Below, piece after piece: positions 16,383 to 25,221 of a stretch of 38,223 bases of DNA (position 1 is its first letter; every line of letters begins with the position of its first letter). A program made the position numbers and the translations under genes. The notes under the pieces were generated by a model. The model ran no database searches, was not told where the DNA came from, and saw only the letters and a list, made by a program, of their open reading frames with translations. The DNA comes from D2472 sp964444385 (lineage in GTDB: Bacteria > Pseudomonadota > Gammaproteobacteria > Magnimaribacterales > D2472). The stretch lies in NCBI GenBank assembly GCA_964444385.1, contig CAYUHD010000007.1, positions 1-38,223 on the forward strand, read 5' to 3'.

Positions 16383-17000
16383 TTATGTATCAAGATTAGC
16401 ATCTGATGTCCAATGCTTAATTATTTCATCAATATTTTCATCATGTTCTTTTGCAAGCGCTTGAAATTGATTTCTGAAAGTTAGACCCAGATTAACTCCA
16501 TTTACAATAATATTAATAATTAACCATTTTCCATTTTTACCTTTTCTAACTTTATAAGTTATTGGATAAGTATTGCTAGCGGTGATTAAATTTTGGTGAA
16601 CATCTTCAGTTTTTTTAAATTCTAAAAAATCAGGAAAAACGGTAACAATTTTTTGATCGCCCCATTGGGCTAGTGTTGAGGAATATGTATCCAATAAAGA
16701 GGTTTTAAAAGATTTGATAAACTCAAGTCTTTGTTGTTTCGAGGCAGCAAGGTAATATTTTTTTCCCATCACACTTGCACCCACTCTTCTGAAATCAACC
16801 ATTGGTTCAAAAACTAAATTAATTTTATCTTTAAATAACTCTGGATCTTGTGTATAGAGGTCTTGATTATTTGTAATAATAGAAACCATTGCTTGTGATT
16901 GTGAGTCAATATATCTATGAGGATCAGATTCAGCAAATAAGTTGCTTTGAAGACCGAGCAATCCAAAAAAAATAGCAATAGATTTCAAAGTAGCTTTCAT
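16383..17000 (-). CDS. mlaC: MlaC, periplasmic phospholipid-binding transport protein
   Basis: 205 residues with a signal peptide (cleavage likely near NLFAES, about residue 24) and the MlaC/Ttg2D fold pattern (VDFRRVGASVMGKKYYLAAS; GKWLIINIIVNGVNLGLTFRNQF). MlaC shuttles phospholipids between the outer-membrane MlaA complex and the inner-membrane MlaFEDB transporter. The usual neighbours mlaF, mlaE, mlaD and mlaB are not beside it: the upstream gene is kdsD on the opposite strand. The start is preceded by TGTTATAAT and six bases with no Shine-Dalgarno, so the mRNA may be leaderless. Confidence 0.92.
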   Translation of the reverse strand: MKATLKSIAIFFGLLGLQSNLFAESDPHRYIDSQSQAMVSIITNNQDLYTQDPELFKDKINLVFEPMVDFRRVGASVMGKKYYLAASKQQRLEFIKSFKTSLLDTYSSTLAQWGDQKIVTVFPDFLEFKKTEDVHQNLITASNTYPITYKVRKGKNGKWLIINIIVNGVNLGLTFRNQFQALAKEHDENIDEIIKHWTSDANLDT

Positions 17001-17005
17001 GGAGG

Positions 17006-17012
17006 TATTATA
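17006..17012. promoter_or_regulatory. Shared bidirectional -10 element between mlaC and kdsD
   Basis: The 39-base divergent gap contains TATTATA. Read on the minus strand it gives TATAAT (17012-17007), a perfect -10 preceded by TG plus one base (extended -10), ending six bases before the mlaC ATG. Read on the plus strand it gives TATTAT (17006-17011), five of six matches, with a leader of about 22 bases to kdsD. Symmetric -10 elements firing both ways are documented in bacteria. Use here is inferred. Confidence 0.6.
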
Positions 17013-17039
17013 ACATCAGTGGAAAACTAAAAATGAAAT

Positions 17040-18014
17040 ATGAAAGATAAGAATTTTATCAGCTCGGCTATGAAAGTCATTGAAATCGAGGCAAACGCTG
17101 TAATGAATTTAAGCAAACAAATACAGCCTGATTTTGAAAATCTTTGTTCTGCTATTCTTGCTACTAAAGGAAAATTAGTCCTTATGGGTATCGGAAAATC
17201 TGGTCACATAGCCCAAAAAATTTCTGCAACCTTGTCGAGCACTGGAACTTCATCATTTTTTATACATCCTACAGAAGCTGCTCACGGTGATTTGGGGATG
17301 ATAGACAAGGAGGATTCAATTTTAATTCTGTCAAATTCTGGAGAAACAAAAGAAATTATTGAGATTTTACCTGCATTAAAACGCTCAACTCCAAACATTT
17401 TCACCTTATCTAACAACAAAAAATCAACAATCGCAAAAGCAGGAAAAATCAGCCTAGTAATAAATGCTGATGAGGAAGCTTGTCCATTAGATCTAGCCCC
17501 AACATCTTCAACCACAATTGCTCTAGTATTTGGAGATGCCTTGGCAATCGCTTTATTAGAAGCGCGCGGTTTTAGTAAGGATGATTTTGCAAGATCTCAT
17601 CCCGCTGGACAACTAGGAAAAAAACTTACAACATTAGTTCAAGATTTAGCAGCAATGAATGAAAATGCTCCAATGGTTAATGAAACCACATCTCTAAAAG
17701 ATGCATTGATAGTAGTAACTGAAAAAAAACTTGGGGTAACTTTAGTCTCAAGTAATAAAAAAATTGTTGGTATATTTACTGATGGAGATTTAAGAAGATG
17801 CTTGAATAATGGCATAGATTTAGACAAGACTCTCATTAAAGATGTCATGACTTCAAACTTTAAGAGTATTGAAAGTAAGGCTCTAGCAATTGATGCTGCT
17901 GAAATCATGGAAAAGAATAAAATTTTTAGCCTGGTTGTTAATTCATCAAATAACCATGGAAATAGTGCTGGGATTATTACCATGCATCAGCTACTTGAAG
18001 CTAGGATTATTTAA
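17040..18014 (+). CDS. kdsD: KdsD, D-arabinose 5-phosphate isomerase
   Basis: 324 residues with an SIS sugar-isomerase domain (about 35-170; GIGKSGHIAQKISATLSSTG, then TEAAHGDLGMI) and two CBS repeats (about 205-324). It converts ribulose 5-phosphate to arabinose 5-phosphate, the first step to Kdo in LPS core. It opens the LPS unit kdsD-lptA-lptB. kdsC and lptC, normally between kdsD and lptA, are absent here. Divergent from mlaC. Confidence 0.95.
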   Translation: MKDKNFISSAMKVIEIEANAVMNLSKQIQPDFENLCSAILATKGKLVLMGIGKSGHIAQKISATLSSTGTSSFFIHPTEAAHGDLGMIDKEDSILILSNSGETKEIIEILPALKRSTPNIFTLSNNKKSTIAKAGKISLVINADEEACPLDLAPTSSTTIALVFGDALAIALLEARGFSKDDFARSHPAGQLGKKLTTLVQDLAAMNENAPMVNETTSLKDALIVVTEKKLGVTLVSSNKKIVGIFTDGDLRRCLNNGIDLDKTLIKDVMTSNFKSIESKALAIDAAEIMEKNKIFSLVVNSSNNHGNSAGIITMHQLLEARII

Positions 18015-18022
18015 AAAAAGAA

Positions 18023-18424
18023 ATGGCTCAAAATTATAAAATTTTGTTAATTCTATTTGGCTATTTCTTTTTACCTGTTGCGATATCAGAAGAAAATACA
18101 AACTTTCAAAATATTTCAATCCAAGCAGATCAAGTAACTCTTAATGAAAAAATGAGCCAATTAACCTTCAAGGATAATATCAAGATACAAATTGATAGCT
18201 TCATTATAAAAGGATCTGATGCCCTGCTTAGCCTCAAAGATAAAAAATTAGAAATCTCCGGGGTGCCTGCGTCTATTAAATCTGACAACGTAGATGGTGA
18301 AGCAGAATTATTTGTTATTTATCCAAATAAATCTATGGATTTGATTGGAAATGCAAGGCTTTTAAATGATGGTAATTCAATTACATCTAACCTAATCACA
18401 TATCAAATTGCTTCAAATGAATAA
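18023..18424 (+). CDS. lptA: LptA, periplasmic LPS transport bridge protein (short)
   Basis: 133 residues with an N-terminal signal peptide (hydrophobic segment about 6-20, likely ending near VAISEE) followed by the OstA/LptA beta-jellyroll pattern (ISIQADQVTLNEKMSQLTFK, then a central repeat through SKITSNLITYQ-like end, read NSITSNLITYQIA). LptA oligomers bridge LptC in the inner membrane to LptD in the outer membrane. E. coli LptA is about 185 residues, so this form is notably short. It is 8 bases after kdsD and overlaps lptB. LptC is an alternative, but the cleavable-looking signal and adjacency to lptB favour LptA. Confidence 0.85.
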   Translation: MAQNYKILLILFGYFFLPVAISEENTNFQNISIQADQVTLNEKMSQLTFKDNIKIQIDSFIIKGSDALLSLKDKKLEISGVPASIKSDNVDGEAELFVIYPNKSMDLIGNARLLNDGNSITSNLITYQIASNE

Positions 18425-19142
18425 CGGTTGCCTAACCTTAACAAATATCGAAAAGACTTTTGGTATGAAAAAAATTCTTTCAAATATTACTTTCTCTATT
18501 GGTGCAAATGAGATTGTAGGTTTGCTTGGTCCAAATGGAGCTGGGAAAACAACAGCTTTTTATATCGCGGCTGGTTTAATTTTTCCAAATCAAGGAAAGG
18601 TATTTATTAATGACAGAGATGTTACAAATGACCCCTTGAATATTCGCTCATATTTTGGATTAGGATATCTACCTCAAGAATCATCGATTTTTCTAGATCT
18701 GAGCGTAGAAAGTAACCTTTTAGGGATAGCGGAATTATCAAAGAGAAATACAGAGGAAAGAACTCAAATAGTAAAAAAAATTATAGATGATTTTGATTTA
18801 ACAAAAATTCTTCAAGCAAAAGGAAGAATGCTGTCAGGGGGACAACGCAGGAAAGTAGAGATAGCCAGAACTTTAATTTGCGAGCCTAACATTATGCTCT
18901 TAGATGAACCATTTGCAGGCGTTGATCCAATTGCTGTTGAGGAAATTAAAGTCTTACTTAAAGAAATTTCTAAAAAAAATATATCTATTTTAATTACAGA
19001 TCATAATGTTAGAGAAACTTTAAGCTTATGCGATAGAGCTATTATTCTAAGTGAAGGAAGTATTATTGCTGAGGGCACAGAGGAAGATTTAAAAAAAAAT
19101 TCTCATGTAAAACAAAAATATTTTGGCAAAATGTTTTCTTAA
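18417..19142 (+). CDS. lptB: LptB, ATPase of the LPS export transporter
   Basis: ABC ATPase of 241 residues from the ATG at 18417. A TTG nine bases earlier is in frame, but the ATG overlaps the lptA stop in the usual coupled way and gives the standard family length. Walker A GPNGAGKTT is at 38-46, the signature LSGGQRRKVEIA follows mid-protein, and Walker B IMLLDEPFAGVDP precedes it to the H-loop ITDHNVRETL. LptB2FG extracts LPS from the inner membrane; lptF and lptG are not in the window. Three bases separate it from rpoN. Confidence 0.97.
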   Translation: MNNGCLTLTNIEKTFGMKKILSNITFSIGANEIVGLLGPNGAGKTTAFYIAAGLIFPNQGKVFINDRDVTNDPLNIRSYFGLGYLPQESSIFLDLSVESNLLGIAELSKRNTEERTQIVKKIIDDFDLTKILQAKGRMLSGGQRRKVEIARTLICEPNIMLLDEPFAGVDPIAVEEIKVLLKEISKKNISILITDHNVRETLSLCDRAIILSEGSIIAEGTEEDLKKNSHVKQKYFGKMFS

Positions 19143-19145
19143 AAA

Positions 19146-20411
19146 ATGTCTATCAAACTTGTAAGAGAATTCAAACAAAATCAGCAGCTATCAATAACGC
19201 CACAATTAAAGAAATCAATAGATTTGCTTCAACTATCAAGGCTAGAAATTATTAATAAAATTAGTAAGGAGTTAGATGAAAATCCTTTCTTAAAAAAAGA
19301 CCAAGGAAATTTATCCACTACAAACTTGGTTGATATGGATGTTTTAGAAAATTTACCAAATAAACTTACCCTCCAAAACCATCTAAAAAATCAACTAGAA
19401 GATATGAGGTTAAGTGATTCAGAAAAGAGAATCGCATTAGCGATTATTCAATCCCTTGAAGAAAATGGATTGCTTCAAATTGATCTAGATGATCTTGAAG
19501 AGCTCATGGAACATGAGTACTCAACTCAGCAAATAAAGAACGTGCTAATTAATATAGTGCAAACTTTAGAGCCTTCAGGAATTGGGGCTAGAAATTTTAA
19601 AGAGACCATTTATATTCAATTAGAAAAAAGAGGAGTTTCCGCAGATGAATTAGAAATTGCTAATCAGATTTTATTTAACCCTCAATTTTCTAGCTTTGAA
19701 AATGCTAAAAATGATCTCATCATGCAGTTTTCAGAAAACTCTATTGATGTTGTGCTGGAAAAAATTAAACAATGTGATCTATCTCCCGGTTTAGAATTTG
19801 AACCTATAAATTTAATTCAACCAGATTTAGAAGTTATTCCAAGCAATGATAAAAGCCTAGATGTGCAATTTAAACTAGATAACTTTCCTTTAATCAGTCT
19901 AGATAAAGAGCTGGAAGAGCTTGTAAAAGATAAAAAAAATAAAGCAAATAAAGAATTAAAAGAAAAAATGGGAGATGCAAAGTGGTTAATAAGAGCAATA
20001 AATAAAAGAAATGAAACTGTCCAAAATGTTGGTACTTTAATTTGTAAAATTCAAGCTAACTTTTTATTAGATAAGTCCCCTGAGCTGAAACCAATAACCA
20101 ACATAGAACTTGCTAAGGAATTAAAAATAAGCCCATCAACTGTTTCAAGAATTTTAAGATCTAAATATATACAAACTCCAAAAGGTGCTGTTTCAATGAA
20201 ATCTCTTTTGGCGAGTTCTGTCTCAAAAACTAGAAAAGTTACACCAATGCAGCTAATGGAAGAGATCCAGAAAATAGTAGAAGACGAACCTAAGAAATTA
20301 AGCGATCAAAAGATCTCAGATATACTTAATAAGCGAGGATTTAATTTAGCCCGACGAACAATTTCAAAATATAGAAAAAAAATCAGCATACCCAGCTCAA
20401 GAAATAGATAA
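19146..20411 (+). CDS. rpoN: RpoN, sigma-54 factor
   Basis: 421 residues, shorter than the ~480 of E. coli and Pseudomonas, mostly through a reduced acidic linker after region I. Region I is present (QQLSITPQLKKSIDLLQLSR), then the core-binding region, a helix-turn-helix (about 325-350: NIELAKELKISPSTVSRIL) and the RpoN box ARRTISKYRK near the end, which reads the -24 element. Sigma-54 needs AAA+ activators, none of which is in the window. hpf and ptsN, the usual downstream partners, are missing and mgtE follows after 30 bases. Confidence 0.96.
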   Translation: MSIKLVREFKQNQQLSITPQLKKSIDLLQLSRLEIINKISKELDENPFLKKDQGNLSTTNLVDMDVLENLPNKLTLQNHLKNQLEDMRLSDSEKRIALAIIQSLEENGLLQIDLDDLEELMEHEYSTQQIKNVLINIVQTLEPSGIGARNFKETIYIQLEKRGVSADELEIANQILFNPQFSSFENAKNDLIMQFSENSIDVVLEKIKQCDLSPGLEFEPINLIQPDLEVIPSNDKSLDVQFKLDNFPLISLDKELEELVKDKKNKANKELKEKMGDAKWLIRAINKRNETVQNVGTLICKIQANFLLDKSPELKPITNIELAKELKISPSTVSRILRSKYIQTPKGAVSMKSLLASSVSKTRKVTPMQLMEEIQKIVEDEPKKLSDQKISDILNKRGFNLARRTISKYRKKISIPSSRNR

Positions 20412-20428
20412 TTCATAATCTGGTGAGT

Positions 20429-20434
20429 TAAAAT
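20429..20434 (+). promoter_or_regulatory. Candidate -10 for mgtE
   Basis: TAAAAT lies 7 bases before the mgtE ATG in the 30-base gap after rpoN, and no Shine-Dalgarno is visible. The spacing equals that of the lpoA candidate. No convincing -35 is seen, and readthrough from rpoN is equally possible. Confidence 0.25.
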
Positions 20435-20441
20435 TGAAATT

Positions 20442-21797
20442 ATGAATGATATAAATCCTCAACTCTTCTCATCTGAAGAGCTACTCAAAAAATTTCAAGA
20501 TCAAGAAGTTGAGCCGTCTATCAATCAGATAAAAAGATTACTATCAGGCATGCACCCATCTGAGGTTGCGCATAGCATTGAATCACTACCGCCCAAGGAA
20601 AGAAAATTTCTCTGGTCACTAATAGAAACTCAAGATGAAGGTGAAATCATTGCTGAACTACACGATGAAATCCAGCAAGAACTGATCGCAGAAATTTCAC
20701 CTGAAGAACTTATTACCATAATTGGGGATCTTGAACTTGATGAAATTGTAGATATTCTTCAAGTTCTTCCAAATAGAAAAACAGAGAATATCTTATCTGC
20801 GATGTCTAATAGAGATAGAAAGAGAATTCAAGAAGCTCTTGAATATCCAGAAAACTCAGCAGGAGGTCTTATGAATACTGATATTATCAGCGTAAGACCA
20901 AAACATAACCTAGAGGTAGTCATGAGATACCTTCGTGCTCAGAAAGAATTACCAAAGAATACAGACCAAATATTTGTTGTATCTAGGGAAAATAAATACC
21001 TAGGGTCATTACCAGTTTCTACGATCGTTGTATCAGATCCGAGTCTAAATGTAAGAGAGTTAATGGAAACTGAAATTCAACCATTAGAAGCTGATTTGAA
21101 TGACAAAGATGTATCTAGATTGTTTGAACAAAATGATTGGGTGTCAGCTCCAGTTGTAAATAATAAATCAAAATTAATTGGAAGAATTACTATTGATGAT
21201 GTTGTTGATGTAATTATGGAAGATGCAGATCAAAATTTTCTTGGCATGGCTGGAGTAGCTGAAGATACATTTGCCGCTCCAGCAAGAGCTGCAAGAAGTA
21301 GAATTCTGTGGTTATCAATTAACTTATTTACCGCATTTATAGCCTCTATGACAATAAGCCTCTTTCAAGCAACTATAGATCAAATAGTATATTTAGCTAT
21401 TCTTATGCCTATTGTAGCCAGCATGGGTGGAGTTGCTGGAACTCAAACTTTAACTATTATGATTAGAGGTTTGACGTTACAACAAATAAATCAATCAAAT
21501 TTGAAGTGGCTTTATAAGAGAGAGATAGCAGTATCAATCGTTAATGGAATCCTATTATCTGTTTTAGTTGGAGGAATTACATATTTGTGGTTCAAAGATA
21601 TAATTATTGCAACTCTTATTTGTATTGCCATGGTTGCAAACCTAATATGTTCAGCAGTTGCAGGCATTTTTATACCTATTATTTTACGAAAATTTAATCA
21701 AGATCCAGCTATTGCTGGAAGTGTTGTTGTTACAACTGTAACCGATGTAATTGGTTTCTTTTCTTTTCTTGGTCTTGCCACCTTCTTTCTTATTTGA
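20442..21797 (+). CDS. mgtE: MgtE-type magnesium channel/transporter
   Basis: 451 residues: an N-terminal helical domain (about 15-130), a pair of CBS domains (about 135-255; NTDIISVRPKHNLEVVMRYL) that sense cytoplasmic Mg2+, and a five-helix membrane domain (about 285-451). The pore motif reads MPIVASMGGVAGTQ; many relatives have GGNAG, but other gammaproteobacterial copies I recall also lack the asparagine. It imports Mg2+ as a homodimer. It follows rpoN and converges on yhdP with an 8-base overlap of coding ends. Confidence 0.95.
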   Translation: MNDINPQLFSSEELLKKFQDQEVEPSINQIKRLLSGMHPSEVAHSIESLPPKERKFLWSLIETQDEGEIIAELHDEIQQELIAEISPEELITIIGDLELDEIVDILQVLPNRKTENILSAMSNRDRKRIQEALEYPENSAGGLMNTDIISVRPKHNLEVVMRYLRAQKELPKNTDQIFVVSRENKYLGSLPVSTIVVSDPSLNVRELMETEIQPLEADLNDKDVSRLFEQNDWVSAPVVNNKSKLIGRITIDDVVDVIMEDADQNFLGMAGVAEDTFAAPARAARSRILWLSINLFTAFIASMTISLFQATIDQIVYLAILMPIVASMGGVAGTQTLTIMIRGLTLQQINQSNLKWLYKREIAVSIVNGILLSVLVGGITYLWFKDIIIATLICIAMVANLICSAVAGIFIPIILRKFNQDPAIAGSVVVTTVTDVIGFFSFLGLATFFLI

Positions 21798-24700
21798 TCC
21801 TTTGTAATTTAGGTTGTGCGATCGTACCGAGAATTTCATATTGATAATTTGTGAGTTCATTTATATCTTCCTCAAAAATTTCATTGATTACTGCCGACCC
21901 AGCAACAGCCGGAAGTCCGCCTAAAATAGCAGCATACCATGGAAGGTTTTCTCCGACTCTGATCCTCAAATCTAAATTTAGATCTAATTCATTGAGGTTA
22001 TTTTTTGAATTTTTATTAATTTGACCAACCCATTTCATCTTTGTAGCATTAGTTTCTATAAATAATGGTGATACAAGCTTAAGCTTTGATTTATTAGATA
22101 AAAAGTCTCCTTCAACTCTACTGAGCTGAGTTGAAATAAACTCATCAATAGAGAGATCTAAGTTTGCAACTTTTCCAAGGATATTTCTTAAATTAAGCAC
22201 TCCCAATAAATTAAGCGCTAATGAATTAGATAGGGAGTCTTCAATAACTAGATCTTTCAAAATAAACTTACCCTCTCCCTCAATATGACTTAATTTGGAA
22301 AGTTCTTTCCATTGTAAATTTATAGATCCATTAAAATATGAAAAGTCTACATAATCTTTCAAATATGGAATTTTTATTGAATCTTTAATTAAAAAATCGC
22401 CTCTTATTCTGTAAAGAGGTTTTGTTTTATCTATTGAAAAATATGCAATTGATGATTCTTTCAATGGTGCTATAGATATCAAATCTGAATTAAGTTTAAT
22501 ATTATTAACAGTAAAATTTTTCTTATTATTTGATAAATACATATCTAATTCTTTAATATTTATTTTGCCAAATGAGGAATTTCTTACAATAAACCTAGAA
22601 TTAATATGGATATCAGGTGTTGATTGTTGGGAATTTATAAATTCTATATCACGTATGGTTGATTCATTTAACTCTACTCGCATAAAACCTGTCTTGTCCA
22701 TTCTGAAATCTAAATCTAGTCTGTCTGCTAATAACTTGCCCTTAATTTCTGAGTTATTTAAATCAAACAAACCTGAAACATTTGAAAATGTATTATTAAA
22801 AACCTCAAAATTTTTAATATCAAAGACTAATTTATTAAGATTAACTGATGTTATTTCAGGCTGGCGAAAAGAGAGAGAATTTAATTCATCTGCAGTAATT
22901 AGCTCAGAATTAATATATAAATTTAATCCAGCATTTTGACTAAAATAGTTTAATTTCTCGGGAAGTTCTTTTCCTATAGAAATATATCCATTAAATTTCT
23001 TTATATCTCTAATATGCATATCAATTTTTTGATTGAAAACCTTGATAGATGGTTTTAAAAAATTCTCAATACTAATTCTTGTAGGCAAGCTAACAAACTT
23101 GTTTTTTGCTAAAAAATTTAATGGCGAATTTAATTCAATGAGCTTTAGGTCTGAAAAAATATCTAAAATAGGCTTAGAATCTTTTTGTATATTAAGATCA
23201 ACTGAAAATAGCTCTTTCCCAAAAATCTTAAGATAGCTTGAATCTGGAAAATATTTTCCTGGCTCAAGATTGATGTTTGTAGAAAAGTTTAAATCATATT
23301 TTTTTGTTAAGTTTGATCCCTTGAGAACAATGGAAATCTTATCCTTTAAGAAAATTGAAGGTAATAACCCATGGATTAACTCTAAGTTAACAATATATAT
23401 ATTTCCCCCATCAATATTAATATCTAGTGATTGACTAACTGGGAGAGAAAATTTATTTGTTTTTACTGAAATAGCATTATCAAGTCTTAGCGCAGCTAAA
23501 TCTATTTGTCCTTTGTGATTAGCTTCGATGGCAGGAAAATTAAATTCTTCTTCTATATAGCCCATTGATTCCTTGAAGTTCTTTGAGTTTATCTTGTGAA
23601 ATGAATAAAAGTTTAGCTTTTGAGTTTTGTAATTTAATACGCCATACACTTCATCGTATGAAAAATTGCGCATTGTTCCTGATGGTGAAAAAACATATAG
23701 ATTCTTATTATCAACCTCAATTAATGGCCTAGAAAAGTCTATATTTGTATCTGAGTTAATAATTAACTTTGATTCATTTATCAAGATTTTTGACTTAAAA
23801 ATTGATTGCGAACTTTCTCCGGGACTTAAATAGTTTAAATAAATCGTATTTTTTGTTCCAAGAAAAATGTTTTCGTCTATATAAGAACCTACTCTTTTCA
23901 TATTCTGAGGAAGAGATGATTGAATTAAATGTTTAGAAACATCTTTCCCTTTTAATTCAATTAAAAGAGGGTGAGGTGACTCTGGATTGATTTGCACTGC
24001 CAGATCAACATCAGCAGATTCATTTTTGATACGGGCTATTAAATCAAAGCTTGAACTTGAGTAATCTCCAGCTGCAATGAGTGATGCGGGAGTTAAAATG
24101 CTTTCCTCATTTCTTAACAAAGAGTTATCCGAATTTACTAAAAATTTGATGTTGCTCCCATATCCAGAAAAACTCCCGGTAATATTAAGAATTTCTTTAA
24201 AATACATTTCTTTGAGATCTAGGTCTTTAACAAGTCCTGAAAATTTTGGATGCTGGTTTTCAAATGATAAAAAAAGATTTTCAATCACTAAATTGCTTAA
24301 TTGAAATTTTTCTAGTTCTACAGTCTCGGGTGAAATAAATAATTTTGGAACTGCAATAGATCTTTTTTCAAAATTAATTTGAATGGGGTATTCTCCATCA
24401 ATAAATGGATGGAGGAATTCGGTAAGTTTTAATGTACCAATATTTTGTTGAGATTGAAATTTGAAAGATCCTTTATTTCGCTTAATTACGGAGGAATTTA
24501 AAATTAAATCATTTAAATCAAAAGAGCCTTGAATGATTGATTTATCTTTTTGCAATTCACCAATAGCATTCAATTGAAAAGTTAAATTCTTCAATGGCGA
24601 AGAACTAAATGAAGGGATGAAGCTGAGCCATTGATATGAATGAAGATTTAGAGAGAAACGGTAAGAATTTTCAAAAATATCAATTGCAATAGTGCTTAAA

Positions 24701-25218
24701 TTATCTCCATGCAAAAAACTTAGCTGGCCTGATAATGATCGAGACAATTCACCGTTAAGGTCTCCATTGATTGCAATTAAGGAATTCTTTCTTGCATATA
24801 TAAAGTTTTGAAATGAGAGTGAAACTTGATTATTAAAATCTATTAATGAGTTTTGGGAAGCAGTGGTAGATAATGAATCTAGATGATTAAAATAACCATC
24901 TTTGATTATGAAGCTACTAATACTCAAAGGCTTGAAAAAAATTTGTGGTTGAAAAGTTAAGCCTAATTCTAGTTCCTTTGCCTTAAGTAGCAACTTTTCA
25001 TTGTGCATGATCTGGAAGTCAGAAAATTTCAGGTTTGGATTTAAGGCATTTCCTGAACTTTGAAGATTAGAAAATTCTATTAAATAGGAAGATAGAACGT
25101 AATGGTCAATTGTTTTGATAAAAGTACTAGGAAACAAAGCTATAAAACTGAGAGTGAAAAAAAATATCCAACTGAGGATGCTAACACCAAGAATAGAGTT
25201 AATAAATAATTTCTTCAT
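21790..25218 (-). CDS. yhdP: YhdP, AsmA-like giant envelope lipid-transport protein
   Basis: 1142 residues with one N-terminal membrane anchor (about 10-30) and a long repetitive beta-rich periplasmic body, the TamB/AsmA-like architecture. The end (LPWYAAILGGLPAVAGSAVI, then NYQYEILGTIAQPKLQ) matches the conserved YhdP C-terminus. YhdP, with TamB and YdbH, is thought to bridge inner and outer membranes and carry phospholipids outward. It follows mreD after 3 bases, as in gammaproteobacteria but without the usual maf and rng between them. Slightly shorter than E. coli YhdP (about 1266). Confidence 0.88.
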   Translation of the reverse strand: MKKLFINSILGVSILSWIFFFTLSFIALFPSTFIKTIDHYVLSSYLIEFSNLQSSGNALNPNLKFSDFQIMHNEKLLLKAKELELGLTFQPQIFFKPLSISSFIIKDGYFNHLDSLSTTASQNSLIDFNNQVSLSFQNFIYARKNSLIAINGDLNGELSRSLSGQLSFLHGDNLSTIAIDIFENSYRFSLNLHSYQWLSFIPSFSSSPLKNLTFQLNAIGELQKDKSIIQGSFDLNDLILNSSVIKRNKGSFKFQSQQNIGTLKLTEFLHPFIDGEYPIQINFEKRSIAVPKLFISPETVELEKFQLSNLVIENLFLSFENQHPKFSGLVKDLDLKEMYFKEILNITGSFSGYGSNIKFLVNSDNSLLRNEESILTPASLIAAGDYSSSSFDLIARIKNESADVDLAVQINPESPHPLLIELKGKDVSKHLIQSSLPQNMKRVGSYIDENIFLGTKNTIYLNYLSPGESSQSIFKSKILINESKLIINSDTNIDFSRPLIEVDNKNLYVFSPSGTMRNFSYDEVYGVLNYKTQKLNFYSFHKINSKNFKESMGYIEEEFNFPAIEANHKGQIDLAALRLDNAISVKTNKFSLPVSQSLDINIDGGNIYIVNLELIHGLLPSIFLKDKISIVLKGSNLTKKYDLNFSTNINLEPGKYFPDSSYLKIFGKELFSVDLNIQKDSKPILDIFSDLKLIELNSPLNFLAKNKFVSLPTRISIENFLKPSIKVFNQKIDMHIRDIKKFNGYISIGKELPEKLNYFSQNAGLNLYINSELITADELNSLSFRQPEITSVNLNKLVFDIKNFEVFNNTFSNVSGLFDLNNSEIKGKLLADRLDLDFRMDKTGFMRVELNESTIRDIEFINSQQSTPDIHINSRFIVRNSSFGKINIKELDMYLSNNKKNFTVNNIKLNSDLISIAPLKESSIAYFSIDKTKPLYRIRGDFLIKDSIKIPYLKDYVDFSYFNGSINLQWKELSKLSHIEGEGKFILKDLVIEDSLSNSLALNLLGVLNLRNILGKVANLDLSIDEFISTQLSRVEGDFLSNKSKLKLVSPLFIETNATKMKWVGQINKNSKNNLNELDLNLDLRIRVGENLPWYAAILGGLPAVAGSAVINEIFEEDINELTNYQYEILGTIAQPKLQRIK

Positions 25219-25221
25219 ACC

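Noticed and set aside
18408..18416. TTG start for lptB at 18408
   Set aside because: The ATG at 18417 overlaps the lptA stop in the usual coupled form and gives the standard LptB length.
21421..21450. GGVAGTQ in place of GGNAG in the MgtE pore motif
   Set aside because: Other gammaproteobacterial MgtE proteins I recall also lack the asparagine; not treated as an anomaly without an alignment.
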